Source: Rikenellaceae bacterium (lineage in GTDB: Bacteria > Bacteroidota > Bacteroidia > Bacteroidales > Rikenellaceae). From it: 64,000 bases of DNA. The stretch is from NCBI GenBank assembly GCA_902363575.1, contig CABJAJ010000001.1, positions 434,001 through 498,000 on the forward strand, written 5' to 3'. Positions 51,156 through 59,099 of this stretch are shown piece after piece (positions within the stretch are counted from its first letter, which is position 1; every line of letters starts with the position of its first letter). Under the pieces are notes generated by a model. That model worked only from the letters and a program-made list of their open reading frames with translations, did no database searches and was not told where the DNA came from. The position numbers and the translations under genes are program-made.

Positions 51156-51407
51156 TTAGAGCGCGTTTACATGCAGCTGAAGTGCGCTCTTGAGGTTGCC
51201 GGCCTTGTTCTTGTGGATGATGTTGTGCTTGGCCAACTTGTCCAGCATGGCGGTAACTTTCGGCAGCAGGGTCTCGGCAGCGCTCTTTTCCGACGTGTTG
51301 CGCAGCGCCTTCACGGCATTGCGGGCTGTCTTGTGATAAAGCCGGTTATGGGCACGCTTGGTGATCGTCTGGCGAATCCTTTTCTTGGATGACTTATGGT
51401 TTGCCAT
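51156..51407 (-). CDS. rpsT: 30S ribosomal protein S20
   Basis: An 83-residue S20 with the family motifs MANHKSSKKRIRQTITKRAHNRLYHKTARN and AVKALR, and the helical HNIIHKNKAGNLKSALQLHVNAL end. Single gene, as in many bacteria, with its own terminator. It helps assemble the 30S central domain. Confidence 0.97.
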   Translation of the reverse strand: MANHKSSKKRIRQTITKRAHNRLYHKTARNAVKALRNTSEKSAAETLLPKVTAMLDKLAKHNIIHKNKAGNLKSALQLHVNAL

Positions 51408-51655
51408 AATTCGTAGTTTTTATTTTACTCTTTTTGCGTTTTCCTGTTTCGGGCGGCTTCGCCGCCGTAGGGGTCAGCCGTAGCTGCCGCGGGATAGACG
51501 TGCGAGTCCGCTCCCTTTTCGTTGTCAACCCGTAAGCCGCTCTGTCGGTAACGTGGGGGATTCTGCCATGCGTCGCGTTCCGTTGCAGCTTGCGCCTTTG
51601 CGGAACTTACGGCCGACCGGCCCCGAACTCGCTTCCCGACCGGGATGCTTTCGTG

Positions 51656-51727
51656 TAGCCCATAGCAGAATCGAACTGCTCTTTCAAGAATGAAAATCTT
51701 GCGTCCTAACCGATAGACGAATGGGCC
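51656..51727 (-). tRNA. tRNA-Glu (UUC)
   Basis: A 72-base cloverleaf read leftward from GGCCCAT to the discriminator A. The acceptor GGCCCAT pairs with ATGGGCT (one G-U pair), the D stem is GTCT/GGAC, the anticodon arm is CAAGA-TTTTCAT-TCTTG giving anticodon UUC, and the T arm is AGCAG-TTCGATT-CTGCT. The CCA end is not encoded. Confidence 0.95.
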
Positions 51728-52132
51728 TCCTGGCGCTATCGACTTTCGTCCGTAAACTCAAAAATCGAGCCTGTGGGGGAAAGCTTTAGCGGTGCAAAGG
51801 TAAATAAAAAAGTGACTTCCGCAAAAAAACGGACGGAAAATTTATCGCGACCCCGGCTTTTCTTTCCGTCCTTCGTATTTTGCGCTGTGCGGGCGGAATC
51901 GATTGAGTGGCATCCGGTCGGTTTCGTCCGATTCCCGGCCTATTATATATAAGGTATGGACGCGAATCGGCGCACCGACAGTCCGTCCGGTCTTTTGTCG
52001 GGCTTCATCCCTGAGCCGGACGGGGAGCCTGTCTGCCCGGAATGGGAGGTTGCCCGAAAGTAGAGCAGGTTCGTTTTATGGAGAAAGTCGAAAAAAACAG
52101 GCGGATTCGATGGATGTTTACAAAAATATTTC
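51728..52132. other. gap between tRNA-Glu and tRNA-Pro with no gene
   Basis: No credible coding frame. The sequence is G+C rich then becomes A+T rich before the tRNA-Pro promoter. No RNA or repeat is recognised. Confidence 0.4.
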
Positions 52133-52140
52133 TATATTTG
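52133..52140 (+). promoter_or_regulatory. TAnnTTTG box ahead of tRNA-Pro
   Basis: TATATTTG is an exact -7 box and lies 33 bases before the tRNA 5' end. The upstream box is not clear. Confidence 0.55.
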
Positions 52141-52173
52141 CACTCCGAAACCGTGAGTGGTTTCGGTATTGTT

Positions 52174-52249
52174 CGGGGTGTAGCTCAGCCCGGTTTAGAG
52201 TACGCGTCTGGGGGGCGTGTGGTCGCAAGTTCGAATCTTGTCACCCCGA
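52174..52249 (+). tRNA. tRNA-Pro (GGG)
   Basis: A 76-base cloverleaf. The acceptor CGGGGTG pairs with CACCCCG, the D stem is GCTC/GAGT, the anticodon arm is CGCGT-CTGGGGG-GCGTG giving anticodon GGG, and the T arm is GCAAG-TTCGAAT-CTTGT. Discriminator A; CCA is not encoded. Confidence 0.95.
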
Positions 52250-52260
52250 CAATTTCATTC

Positions 52261-52295
52261 AAGGAGTCAACCGGTAGGTTGACTCCTTGTCCTTT
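52261..52295 (+). terminator. hairpin after tRNA-Pro
   Basis: AAGGAGTCAACC, a GGTA loop and GGTTGACTCCTT form a 12-base perfect stem; the tail GTCCTTTC is only modestly T rich. It is 12 bases after the tRNA. Confidence 0.7.
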
Positions 52296-52619
52296 CAAAT
52301 TCTCCATTGGCTTGTGCACTGCTGTGCGGTCCGTGTTGGACGCTTGGATCGCCGTTTCATACCGTGCGGGGTACAAGTTCGATCCCCGGGCTGCGGCGCC
52401 GGATGTGTCGGTATCGCGTGGACGGTACCTGTCGGATTGCCCTTTCAACGGTGGTTTGCCGATCCTATTTTATATGCTTCCAATCAACTGGTTATGATGC
52501 CCGGAAGCACTTCGGCAAATTTTCTTCCGAAATAGATCTTATTCCCGGGTCGGATTACTCTTTTTTTGCGTATCATTGTAAAGCAATGTTTTCCGAGTAC
52601 AAACTAAAAGATTACGGTT
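52296..52619. other. gap after tRNA-Pro with no gene
   Basis: No credible coding frame. The phrase GTACAAGTTCGATCCCCGG near 52370 resembles a tRNA T arm, but no other tRNA parts surround it. It may be a remnant. Confidence 0.35.
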
Positions 52620-53156
52620 ATGAAAAAATTTTATCTCGGTTTCGGCATTTTGTCCCTGTTCGCTGTCCTGTGCGCAGCGTGCGGAAGCGATCAGGAGTCC
52701 GGCCCGCAGGCCGGTCGGCAACCGGGTGACCCCGGTGCCGCAGCGAAAGGTATTTGCGGGGTCGGGGTTTCCGATCGCGCCGATGCGGATGTATCGGAAA
52801 ACCCGATCGTGTTTGCGGACGGGAATATCGAGTGGTTCAACCCGACGACCCGTGAAATCAGGTTCCGCGATCTTGAGCCTGCAAAGGCTTTTGTCCCTTA
52901 CCGGGAGATCGTATTCCGGTTGGACGATGAAACGCTCTTCGCGGCCGCAACGATCGTTTCGGATGTGAACAGCCAGATTTATTACGACCTGGTGCTTTAC
53001 CTCAGCGACCCGGTCGAGCCTCGTTGCTATCTGAACGACGCCTATCCGCTTTGGGCCGCCGATTCGGACGAGGCCCGTGCGAATGCGGAGGCCCGTGCCG
53101 AAGGATGGAATAAATTTCTCGAGCAGTTGCGACAGGACGGACGGCTGCAGGAATAA
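52620..53156 (+). CDS. small lipoprotein of unknown function
   Basis: A 178-residue exported protein: MKKFYLGFGILSLFAVLCAAC with a lipobox, Cys at residue 21. The mature part starts with a Pro/Gly/Gln-rich linker (DQESGPQAGRQPGDPGAAAK), then a compact beta/alpha domain (IVFADGNIEWFNPTTREIRF, EIVFRLDDETLF, YYDLVLYLSDPVEPRCYLNDAYPL) and a helical C terminus (WNKFLEQLRQDGRLQE). Likely anchored to the outer membrane. No homologue was recalled. Start at ATG 52620. Confidence 0.78.
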   Translation: MKKFYLGFGILSLFAVLCAACGSDQESGPQAGRQPGDPGAAAKGICGVGVSDRADADVSENPIVFADGNIEWFNPTTREIRFRDLEPAKAFVPYREIVFRLDDETLFAAATIVSDVNSQIYYDLVLYLSDPVEPRCYLNDAYPLWAADSDEARANAEARAEGWNKFLEQLRQDGRLQE

Positions 53157-53230
53157 GTGTTTTTGCGTCGTGCGACGGAAGAGGATGACAAACTGAAATA
53201 ATCCGGAATGACTCTTCCGGTTTCTATGAC

Positions 53231-53257
53231 AAAGGCAGGTGAACAACCTGCCTTTTC
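53231..53257 (+). terminator. intrinsic terminator of the small lipoprotein gene
   Basis: AAAGGCAGGT, a GAACA loop and ACCTGCCTTT then TCGTT. It also lies ahead of the convergent acyltransferase gene and may act both ways. Confidence 0.75.
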
Positions 53258-53404
53258 GTTATCCGCGAGGCGAACGGTTCGGAGCGCTGTGCTTATTCGG
53301 ATTGCGATTTTGCACGACCGAACCGAGTGTTGAGTGTCGTTTTGTCCGCCACTGGGCTTGTGGAGCGACAATGCAAGGGTGCAAACGTCGCTTTCTTCGG
53401 CCGG

Positions 53405-54457
53405 TTATGCCTTGCGGACGCTGCGACGGGGCATCTTCCTGCCCAGGAACAGGGTGGACAACAGCGGGAATCGCCGGAGCACGATTTCGACCAGAATCGG
53501 AATGCCGATGCCGAGGCACATGGAGAGCAGGAAGATCGCCGTCTGGGAATGAATGCCGGCGTGCGTCAGCAGGATACGGCCTCCGCTGGTCCCGAAAGCG
53601 TGAAACAGGTAGATCCCGTAGGCATAGCTGCCCAGTCGGATCAGGAGCCGGTTTTCCCATTTGAGCGTCAGCAGGAAAGCCGAGGCGACGATGCCGATGG
53701 GCAGATGCAGGAACCATGCGCGGAGCACATGCGAATTGCCCGCTGAAAACCAGACGAGCTGCTGCACCAGCAGGCCGGCGAGGAATCCGGCGAAGTAAAG
53801 ACGCCGCATGGCGGGAGTAGCGAGTTCGGCCCGGAATCGACGGATTCCGACGCCCAGCAGAAAAAACGGCAGCAGGCAGAGCGCACCCCATATGCTGAAA
53901 ACGTTGGGGAGGCGCGAGGAGAGCTGCGGTTCGATAAGTACTCCGGCGCAGGCGATCAACAGCCAGATTCCCCACCGGCGGAGCGTCGTGCAGGCACCGT
54001 GCACGTCGAGCGCCGCCATAGCTCCGAATATCAGGAAAAGAGCGGGCAGATACCAGTAAACCGTATAGGGAAGCAGGTAGATTTTCCAGATTTCAGCGAG
54101 CTCGCCCGTGCGGTTTGTGCCGGGTGTGATGTACTGGATCAGAAAATAGAGCGTCCCGACGCAAACCATCGGCAGCAGCAGCCGGCGGGCTTTTTTGAAC
54201 ATGAAAGTTCCCGCCTCATGCGCTGCGACGGGATGCAGCGCATAAACCCATCCCGAGATAGCGGTGAACAGGGGCATCCGGACATATTGCAGCGAAGCAT
54301 AGAGGTAGCGCCAGAGGGAATCGTCGGCCACTTTCATGCCGCCCGTGGCGTCGATGCCGATCACATGGCCGGCCACGACAAGCAGGATGGCAAGCCCGCG
54401 CAGGGTTTCGATATTGGGGTCTTTGGCCGGGCGGACAGGCATTGCGGGGGATTTCAT
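53405..54457 (-). CDS. acyltransferase 3 family membrane protein
   Basis: A 350-residue protein of the acyltransferase 3 family, which O-acetylates glycans, peptidoglycan or lipids. It opens with NIETLRGLAILLVVAGHVIG, the family motif with the key His, and has about ten membrane helices; SYAYGIYLFHAFG near residue 290 is a conserved end part. ATG at 54455-54457 (MKSPAMPVRP) is chosen because the TAnnTTTG box at 54476-54483 covers the upstream TTG. No operon partner is seen. Confidence 0.88.
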   Translation of the reverse strand: MKSPAMPVRPAKDPNIETLRGLAILLVVAGHVIGIDATGGMKVADDSLWRYLYASLQYVRMPLFTAISGWVYALHPVAAHEAGTFMFKKARRLLLPMVCVGTLYFLIQYITPGTNRTGELAEIWKIYLLPYTVYWYLPALFLIFGAMAALDVHGACTTLRRWGIWLLIACAGVLIEPQLSSRLPNVFSIWGALCLLPFFLLGVGIRRFRAELATPAMRRLYFAGFLAGLLVQQLVWFSAGNSHVLRAWFLHLPIGIVASAFLLTLKWENRLLIRLGSYAYGIYLFHAFGTSGGRILLTHAGIHSQTAIFLLSMCLGIGIPILVEIVLRRFPLLSTLFLGRKMPRRSVRKA

Positions 54458-54475
54458 CTCTTCGTGTGTTTCGCG

Positions 54476-54483
54476 CAAAGATA
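54476..54483 (-). promoter_or_regulatory. TAnnTTTG box of the acyltransferase gene
   Basis: Read leftward, TATCTTTG, which fixes the gene start downstream of it at 54457. No -33 box was found. Confidence 0.55.
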
Positions 54484-54635
54484 ACCATTGAAGCGGCTAA
54501 AACGACTTTTTTAGGATATAAATTGGGCGATCCGGGGAAAAGATTTATTTTTGTAGTGGATTAACTCCCTGCTTTTCAGTTCCTACGCGCCTTGCGACAC
54601 AATTCGGATTGACACCAACTTATTGATATAAATAA

Positions 54636-56381
54636 ATGAAGACGAGAAATTTAACGGTAGTATGTATGCTTGCCGGCCTGCTCTGTTGGGGCTGCAAACA
54701 AACCGATGTGACCCAGGTGCTCGACCGGGCGGAGACATGCATGGCGGAGCGTCCCGACAGTTCGTTGTATCTGTTGCGGACATTGGACAAAAGACATATT
54801 TCGGGCTCTCTGCGCAAAGCCCGTTATGCGCTGCTGTATTCCCAGGCGTTGGACAAGAACTACATCGACGTGGACAACGATTCGCTGATTCGCGTGGCGG
54901 TGGATTATTACAAAGGACACGGCACCTCCCACGAAAAGGCGCTGGCTTACTTTTATCTCGGGCGCGTGTACGACAATGCCGGCGACGAAACGCGGGCTAC
55001 CGAGGCTTTCGTCGAGGCCGAAACGCATGCGCTCGACACCGATGACCATTATATCTGCGGCCTGATTTACAGCTACCTGGGAAATCTATATTTCTCACAG
55101 TACAGTTTCGACGAAGCACTTGCCATGTACGACAAGTCCGAAAAATGTTATGCCCAGGCCGGACAGCTCCGCAACGAAGGCTACATGGTCGAAGCGAAAG
55201 CGAGGGTGTATAAATTACAACATTTATGGGATAATTCATTGAACGAATACAATAAAGCAAAAGAGATTTTTTTTGTCCTCAACGACTTTGAACAAATACT
55301 TTTTATTAATCGTGCAATTTCAATTATCCAGTTTCAATCAGGGAAACAGATCGATTTAACGATTGATTTGCTCAAATCGTTATACTCGGAAAATAAAATT
55401 TATACGTTGCCCGTAGAAGATTATCCATTATGGAGTATGATATCCTTGAAAAATAAGGACCTAGATAAGGCTCGGGAATATGCTTTGTTGTCACTGTCAA
55501 ATAAAGATTCTTTGAGTGAAAGACAATTGGCTGGTTTATATGCTTTGTTAATTGAGATTGAGAGTTCTGCTAAAAATTATAGTAAGGCTTTAGAATATTC
55601 CGGTGAATATGAAAAAATAATGGAAAATATAGATGAATACGAGCGGCATAATTTAATCCAAGAAATAGAACACAAGTATAAAAATAGACAATTGAAAGAC
55701 CAATTGGAAGCTGAAGAAAAATACCATTTTTATCAGCTAAAAATAATCTCATTATTAATATTTCTTGCAATTATTATTGCTCTATATATCATAAATCATT
55801 TGATAAAAAGAAAGCGAAGGATAATCATCGAGAAAAATAAAGAAATTGAGATTTACAAAATAATGGCAGACGATTTGGCCTCTAATTATACTGAATTAAA
55901 AAACCTTTACGATCGTTTAGGTGCTGAGCGGGATCAGGAAGATGAAACTGAAACTCGATTCATGAAAGCGCTTGATAATCGGCTGAAAGGATTGGGAGAT
56001 CTTCTTGAAGAGGCTTATCTATTCGAAAATAAACCGGAACGTTTTCTCAAAACATTCAAAGACTATGTCAAAGAGAGTTCAGCCCAAGAATTTGCTTTTT
56101 CAGATCTTCGTTACATTGTAAATAAAAAGTATTGCGGGATAGTGGATTATCTTCAGAAAACATATTCGGATTTATCTGAAAGCGATTTGGATCTATGCAG
56201 TATGATTTGTTTTGGTTTTTCGTCTAACAGTATCCGACAAATCTATGCACATACAAATCCGGATAGCATTTACAACAAAAGAAGTAAGCTAAGGAATAAA
56301 TTGAAACTCGGACCGAGTATCCAAATAGAGGGTTTTATCCGAAATCTACTCGCCGAATTATCTCGTAAGGAAACCGCATAA
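54636..56381 (+). CDS. TPR lipoprotein with a membrane helix and C-terminal HTH region
   Basis: A 581-residue sensor-like protein. An N-terminal lipoprotein-type signal (VVCMLAGLLCWGC) is followed by TPR-like repeats (about residues 60-330, for example KALAYFYLGRVYDNAGDETRATEAF), a membrane helix (about 368-388, ISLLIFLAIIIALYIINHLI), a coiled coil and a C-terminal region with a LuxR-like helix-turn-helix (LSESDLDLCSMICFGFSSNSIRQIYAH..SIYNKRSKLRNKLKL). Such proteins are common in Bacteroidales and are thought to sense the periplasm and regulate nearby genes. Base composition switches from G+C rich to A+T rich near 55195, inside the gene. The DUF3244 gene follows. Confidence 0.8.
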   Translation: MKTRNLTVVCMLAGLLCWGCKQTDVTQVLDRAETCMAERPDSSLYLLRTLDKRHISGSLRKARYALLYSQALDKNYIDVDNDSLIRVAVDYYKGHGTSHEKALAYFYLGRVYDNAGDETRATEAFVEAETHALDTDDHYICGLIYSYLGNLYFSQYSFDEALAMYDKSEKCYAQAGQLRNEGYMVEAKARVYKLQHLWDNSLNEYNKAKEIFFVLNDFEQILFINRAISIIQFQSGKQIDLTIDLLKSLYSENKIYTLPVEDYPLWSMISLKNKDLDKAREYALLSLSNKDSLSERQLAGLYALLIEIESSAKNYSKALEYSGEYEKIMENIDEYERHNLIQEIEHKYKNRQLKDQLEAEEKYHFYQLKIISLLIFLAIIIALYIINHLIKRKRRIIIEKNKEIEIYKIMADDLASNYTELKNLYDRLGAERDQEDETETRFMKALDNRLKGLGDLLEEAYLFENKPERFLKTFKDYVKESSAQEFAFSDLRYIVNKKYCGIVDYLQKTYSDLSESDLDLCSMICFGFSSNSIRQIYAHTNPDSIYNKRSKLRNKLKLGPSIQIEGFIRNLLAELSRKETA

Positions 56382-56585
56382 AATTTTGGCTTATTAAGTC
56401 GTATCATTGATACGGCTTTTTATATATATTTTCATTGAGAAAAGCAGTATAAAATACCTGTTAGATTGCTATGTTTTAAAAGTAAGATTAATAATATTTT
56501 ATGTCAATATATGTTGGGTTTAATTTGAAGTTTTTATGTCTTAATTGTCTAACTTTGTATCACCAACAAATAAATATGATGACTT

Positions 56586-56963
56586 ATGAAAAAGATTTTT
56601 TTACTTCTCGTTTTACTTGTTTTTACTTTTCCTATCAAATCCCAAGTTTTTACTCGAGTAAGTGTGAAGCAAATTCAGATAACTGATGTTATTAATAATG
56701 AAAAACATTTTAAGCCCCGCTCAGTAAAGCCTGTCGAGGCATATATTAATTATGATTTTGAAGAAATAGAGGTAAACTTCAACGACGATCTCGAGAAAGT
56801 TGTGGTGGTGATCCAGGACCAGACAGGGCAAGAGGTTTGTAGTTACTGCTGCGACACAAATTCCGAGCCGGTCGTTAGTTTACCTCTTCCTATATCGGAG
56901 GGCGCCTATACGCTGCGAGTCATGGGTGAGACGTACGAGGGAGAGGGAGTTTTTGATTTGTAA
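56586..56963 (+). CDS. small secreted DUF3244-type protein
   Basis: A 125-residue protein with a signal peptide (MKKIFLLLVLLVFTFPIKSQ). The mature part has the beta-strand pattern I associate with DUF3244, ending SEGAYTLRVMGETYEGEGVF; such proteins often lie next to TPR/HTH sensors in Bacteroidales. Base composition is A+T rich up to about 56765, then G+C rich like the rest of the chromosome. The family has no known function; a sensor partner or secreted ligand is possible. A hairpin terminator follows. Confidence 0.72.
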   Translation: MKKIFLLLVLLVFTFPIKSQVFTRVSVKQIQITDVINNEKHFKPRSVKPVEAYINYDFEEIEVNFNDDLEKVVVVIQDQTGQEVCSYCCDTNSEPVVSLPLPISEGAYTLRVMGETYEGEGVFDL

Positions 56964-57063
56964 TTCCGACTCTCCGGAGCGTTTCCCGGCTGCCCGAACC
57001 AGGGCGCAAGACAACAACTCCGATGATTCCTTTCCGATTGCAAACCGGTCGGAACGGACAACA

Positions 57064-57102
57064 AGAAATTTCAGTGGCCACGCCGCTGGAATTTCTTTTT
57101 TT
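57064..57102 (+). terminator. intrinsic terminator of the DUF3244 gene
   Basis: AGAAATTTCAGTGGC, a CAC loop and GCCGCTGGAATTTCT (two G-U pairs), then seven T. Confidence 0.85.
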
Positions 57103-57264
57103 GCGGGGTGGTTTGTTGCATGGCGGGAAAAGCGGGGTGGGATTAAAAGAAAAATGTTTGCAAGCATGAACCGTAAATGGGATTTGTCCGGGATCGGCGG
57201 CAGAGAGTGACCGAGGAGTTTCCTGCGGAACAATCATTCCGGTGCGGACCTATTCCGAACGGGC

Positions 57265-57299
57265 GGACGACGTTGTGCAACGTCGTCCTCTCGTTTTTT
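57265..57299 (+). terminator. second intrinsic terminator
   Basis: GGACGACGTTG, a TG loop and CAACGTCGTCC, then TCTCG and six T. The very short loop would be opened to four or more bases in practice. It precedes the small gene at 57345. Confidence 0.75.
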
Positions 57300-57344
57300 C
57301 CGGATGGCGGGGCCGGATGTCCGGACATAGAGAGGCACGGCATC

Positions 57345-57656
57345 ATGGATACTGCTGAATATACCTTTACCGTGGGGCGGGTCTATCTTTTTTCCAGCGA
57401 TATACCATCGTGTCCGGCGGAGCTGGCTTTGTGGGGATGCTTCGCGTACCGGGCAGCAGGGCGGCCCGTGCTGGAAGCCGCCACGCGCAACGGATGGGAT
57501 TATCTCTGCCTGCTTCCGCTGCCGGATGCATACCGGTTTTGCAGGCCGGCATCACGCCGCGAACACGTGTGGTTCATGCGATGCTATGCCGCGGCCCGTG
57601 AGCGGAGCCGGTTTCCGAATACCTTTCCTCCTGAATTGCTGCCTGACTGGGAATAG
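57345..57656 (+). CDS. small protein of unknown function
   Basis: A 103-residue frame starting MDTAEYTFTVGRVYLF. It has no signal or membrane segment; it is rich in Arg, Pro and aromatic residues and contains CRPASRREHVWFMRCYAAARERSRFP near the end. A longer frame starts at 57177, but it runs through the terminator hairpin and has poor composition. It converges on the efflux operon with only three bases between. I do not recognise a family and its reality is moderate. Confidence 0.5.
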   Translation: MDTAEYTFTVGRVYLFSSDIPSCPAELALWGCFAYRAAGRPVLEAATRNGWDYLCLLPLPDAYRFCRPASRREHVWFMRCYAAARERSRFPNTFPPELLPDWE

Positions 57657-57659
57657 GCT

Positions 57660-59099
57660 TTACTTGACGGATGATTGGGCAGGAACCGTGCTGTCGGCCG
57701 GGGATGTGGGCGCGTTTTCCCAACCGCCGCCGAGAGCTTTGTAGAGTTGTACGCGGGCCAGGCGTTGGTCACGCAGGGCGTTGCTCAGCCCGATCTGCGC
57801 ATCGAAATAGCGTCGCTGCGCATCCAGCACGTCGAGGTAGTTGATTACCCCGTTGAGGTACTGCAGCCGCGCCAGTTCGACGTAGCTGCGGGCGGCCCTT
57901 TCCAGGTTGCGTTTGAGCTCGCTCGCACGCAGGCTGCTATCGTAAGTGACGATCGCATCGCTGACCTCTTTGAAAACCGTCAGCACCGTCTTTTCATAGC
58001 GCCGGCACTCCTGCCTGTAGGCTGCCTGCTGCGCCTGATAGCGGGCGCGCTTTTTCCCGAATCCGAATACGGGTCCGGCTATCGCCCCCGAAACGAAACT
58101 GTAGGGCGAACTGAACAGCGACGAGAGGAGGTCGTTTTCGACGCCTATGGCGGCGCTCAACTGAATCCGGGGGAACCGGTCGGTATAGGCGACCCCGACG
58201 GCAGCATAAGCCGCTTCGAGCGCCTGTTCCGCTCTCCGCACGTCGGGACGACGGCGCAGCAGTTCCGAGGGCAGGCCTACGGGAAGGTGCTCGGGCATCG
58301 TGGCGGCCGGGTCCATCGCCTGCCGCGCAATGCGGTCGGGATATTCCCCTGCCAGAAGAGCGATTTCATGCTCTTTGACCGCGATGCGGCGCTCCAGCTC
58401 CGGTATGAGCGTCGCCGTGGTCGCCAGTTCGACCTGCGCCTGCTGGTAGGAGGTTTCGGAGGTCAGTCCCCCCTCGAAGCGGAGCCGGGCCTGATGCACC
58501 CCCTCTTTGCGGGTTTCGAGCGTTTGGCGGACGATGGACAGTTCGTTGTCCAGGGCGATCAGTTCGTAATAGGCCCGCGCAACCTCCGCAATGAGGGTCA
58601 TGCGGAGGGCCCGTTCGGCCTCGACAGTGCCCAGGTACTCGGCTATGCCCTGCCGTCGGCCCCACCGCAGGTTACCCCACAGGTCGATTTCCCAGTTGAG
58701 CCGTGCTTTGACGCCGAATTCGTCGTCGTTGGCGGCGCCGTCCCCGCGGTAGTTCTCGCGTTCGCGTTCGGCCGTGACCGCGCCGTTCAGTTCGGGCAGC
58801 AGTGCGGCCGTGCGGATGCGCTTGAGTGCGGCCATCTCTTCGATGCGTGCGGCGGCGATCTGCACATCCTTGTTGCAGGCGAGCGTGCGGCGGATCAACC
58901 CCTGCAGCGTGGTGTCGGCATAAACCTCCCACCATGCCAGATCCGCGAACGTGAGCGAATCGGTCTGCCCGGCCGCGATCTGCTGCGGCAGCCGCAGGTC
59001 GGGGCGCTCCTGCTTGCGCATGACCATGCAGGAACAGAGCGAAAACAGGACAAGGAGCGTGAGGAGGTATTTGAGCCGGGGATGAAAGTGCGGTTTCAT
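57660..59099 (-). CDS. outer-membrane factor of an RND efflux pump (TolC/OprM type)
   Basis: A 479-residue outer-membrane lipoprotein of the NodT/OprM type: signal with lipobox (LLVLFSLCSCMVM). The two repeats have the usual helical barrel motifs (DVQIAAARIEEMAALKR, ELLRRRPDVRRAEQALEAAYAAVGVAYTDRFPRIQLSAAIG) and the ARLQYLNGVINYLDVLDAQRRYFDAQ end. It forms the exit duct of the tripartite pump. Its ATG overlaps the stop of the RND gene (ATGA). It is the last gene of the operon. Confidence 0.95.
   Translation of the reverse strand: MKPHFHPRLKYLLTLLVLFSLCSCMVMRKQERPDLRLPQQIAAGQTDSLTFADLAWWEVYADTTLQGLIRRTLACNKDVQIAAARIEEMAALKRIRTAALLPELNGAVTAERERENYRGDGAANDDEFGVKARLNWEIDLWGNLRWGRRQGIAEYLGTVEAERALRMTLIAEVARAYYELIALDNELSIVRQTLETRKEGVHQARLRFEGGLTSETSYQQAQVELATTATLIPELERRIAVKEHEIALLAGEYPDRIARQAMDPAATMPEHLPVGLPSELLRRRPDVRRAEQALEAAYAAVGVAYTDRFPRIQLSAAIGVENDLLSSLFSSPYSFVSGAIAGPVFGFGKKRARYQAQQAAYRQECRRYEKTVLTVFKEVSDAIVTYDSSLRASELKRNLERAARSYVELARLQYLNGVINYLDVLDAQRRYFDAQIGLSNALRDQRLARVQLYKALGGGWENAPTSPADSTVPAQSSVK

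Noticed and set aside
52360..52400. T-arm-like sequence GTACAAGTTCGATCCCCGG as a second tRNA
   Set aside because: The 5-base T stem does not pair, and no acceptor, D or anticodon arm is nearby.
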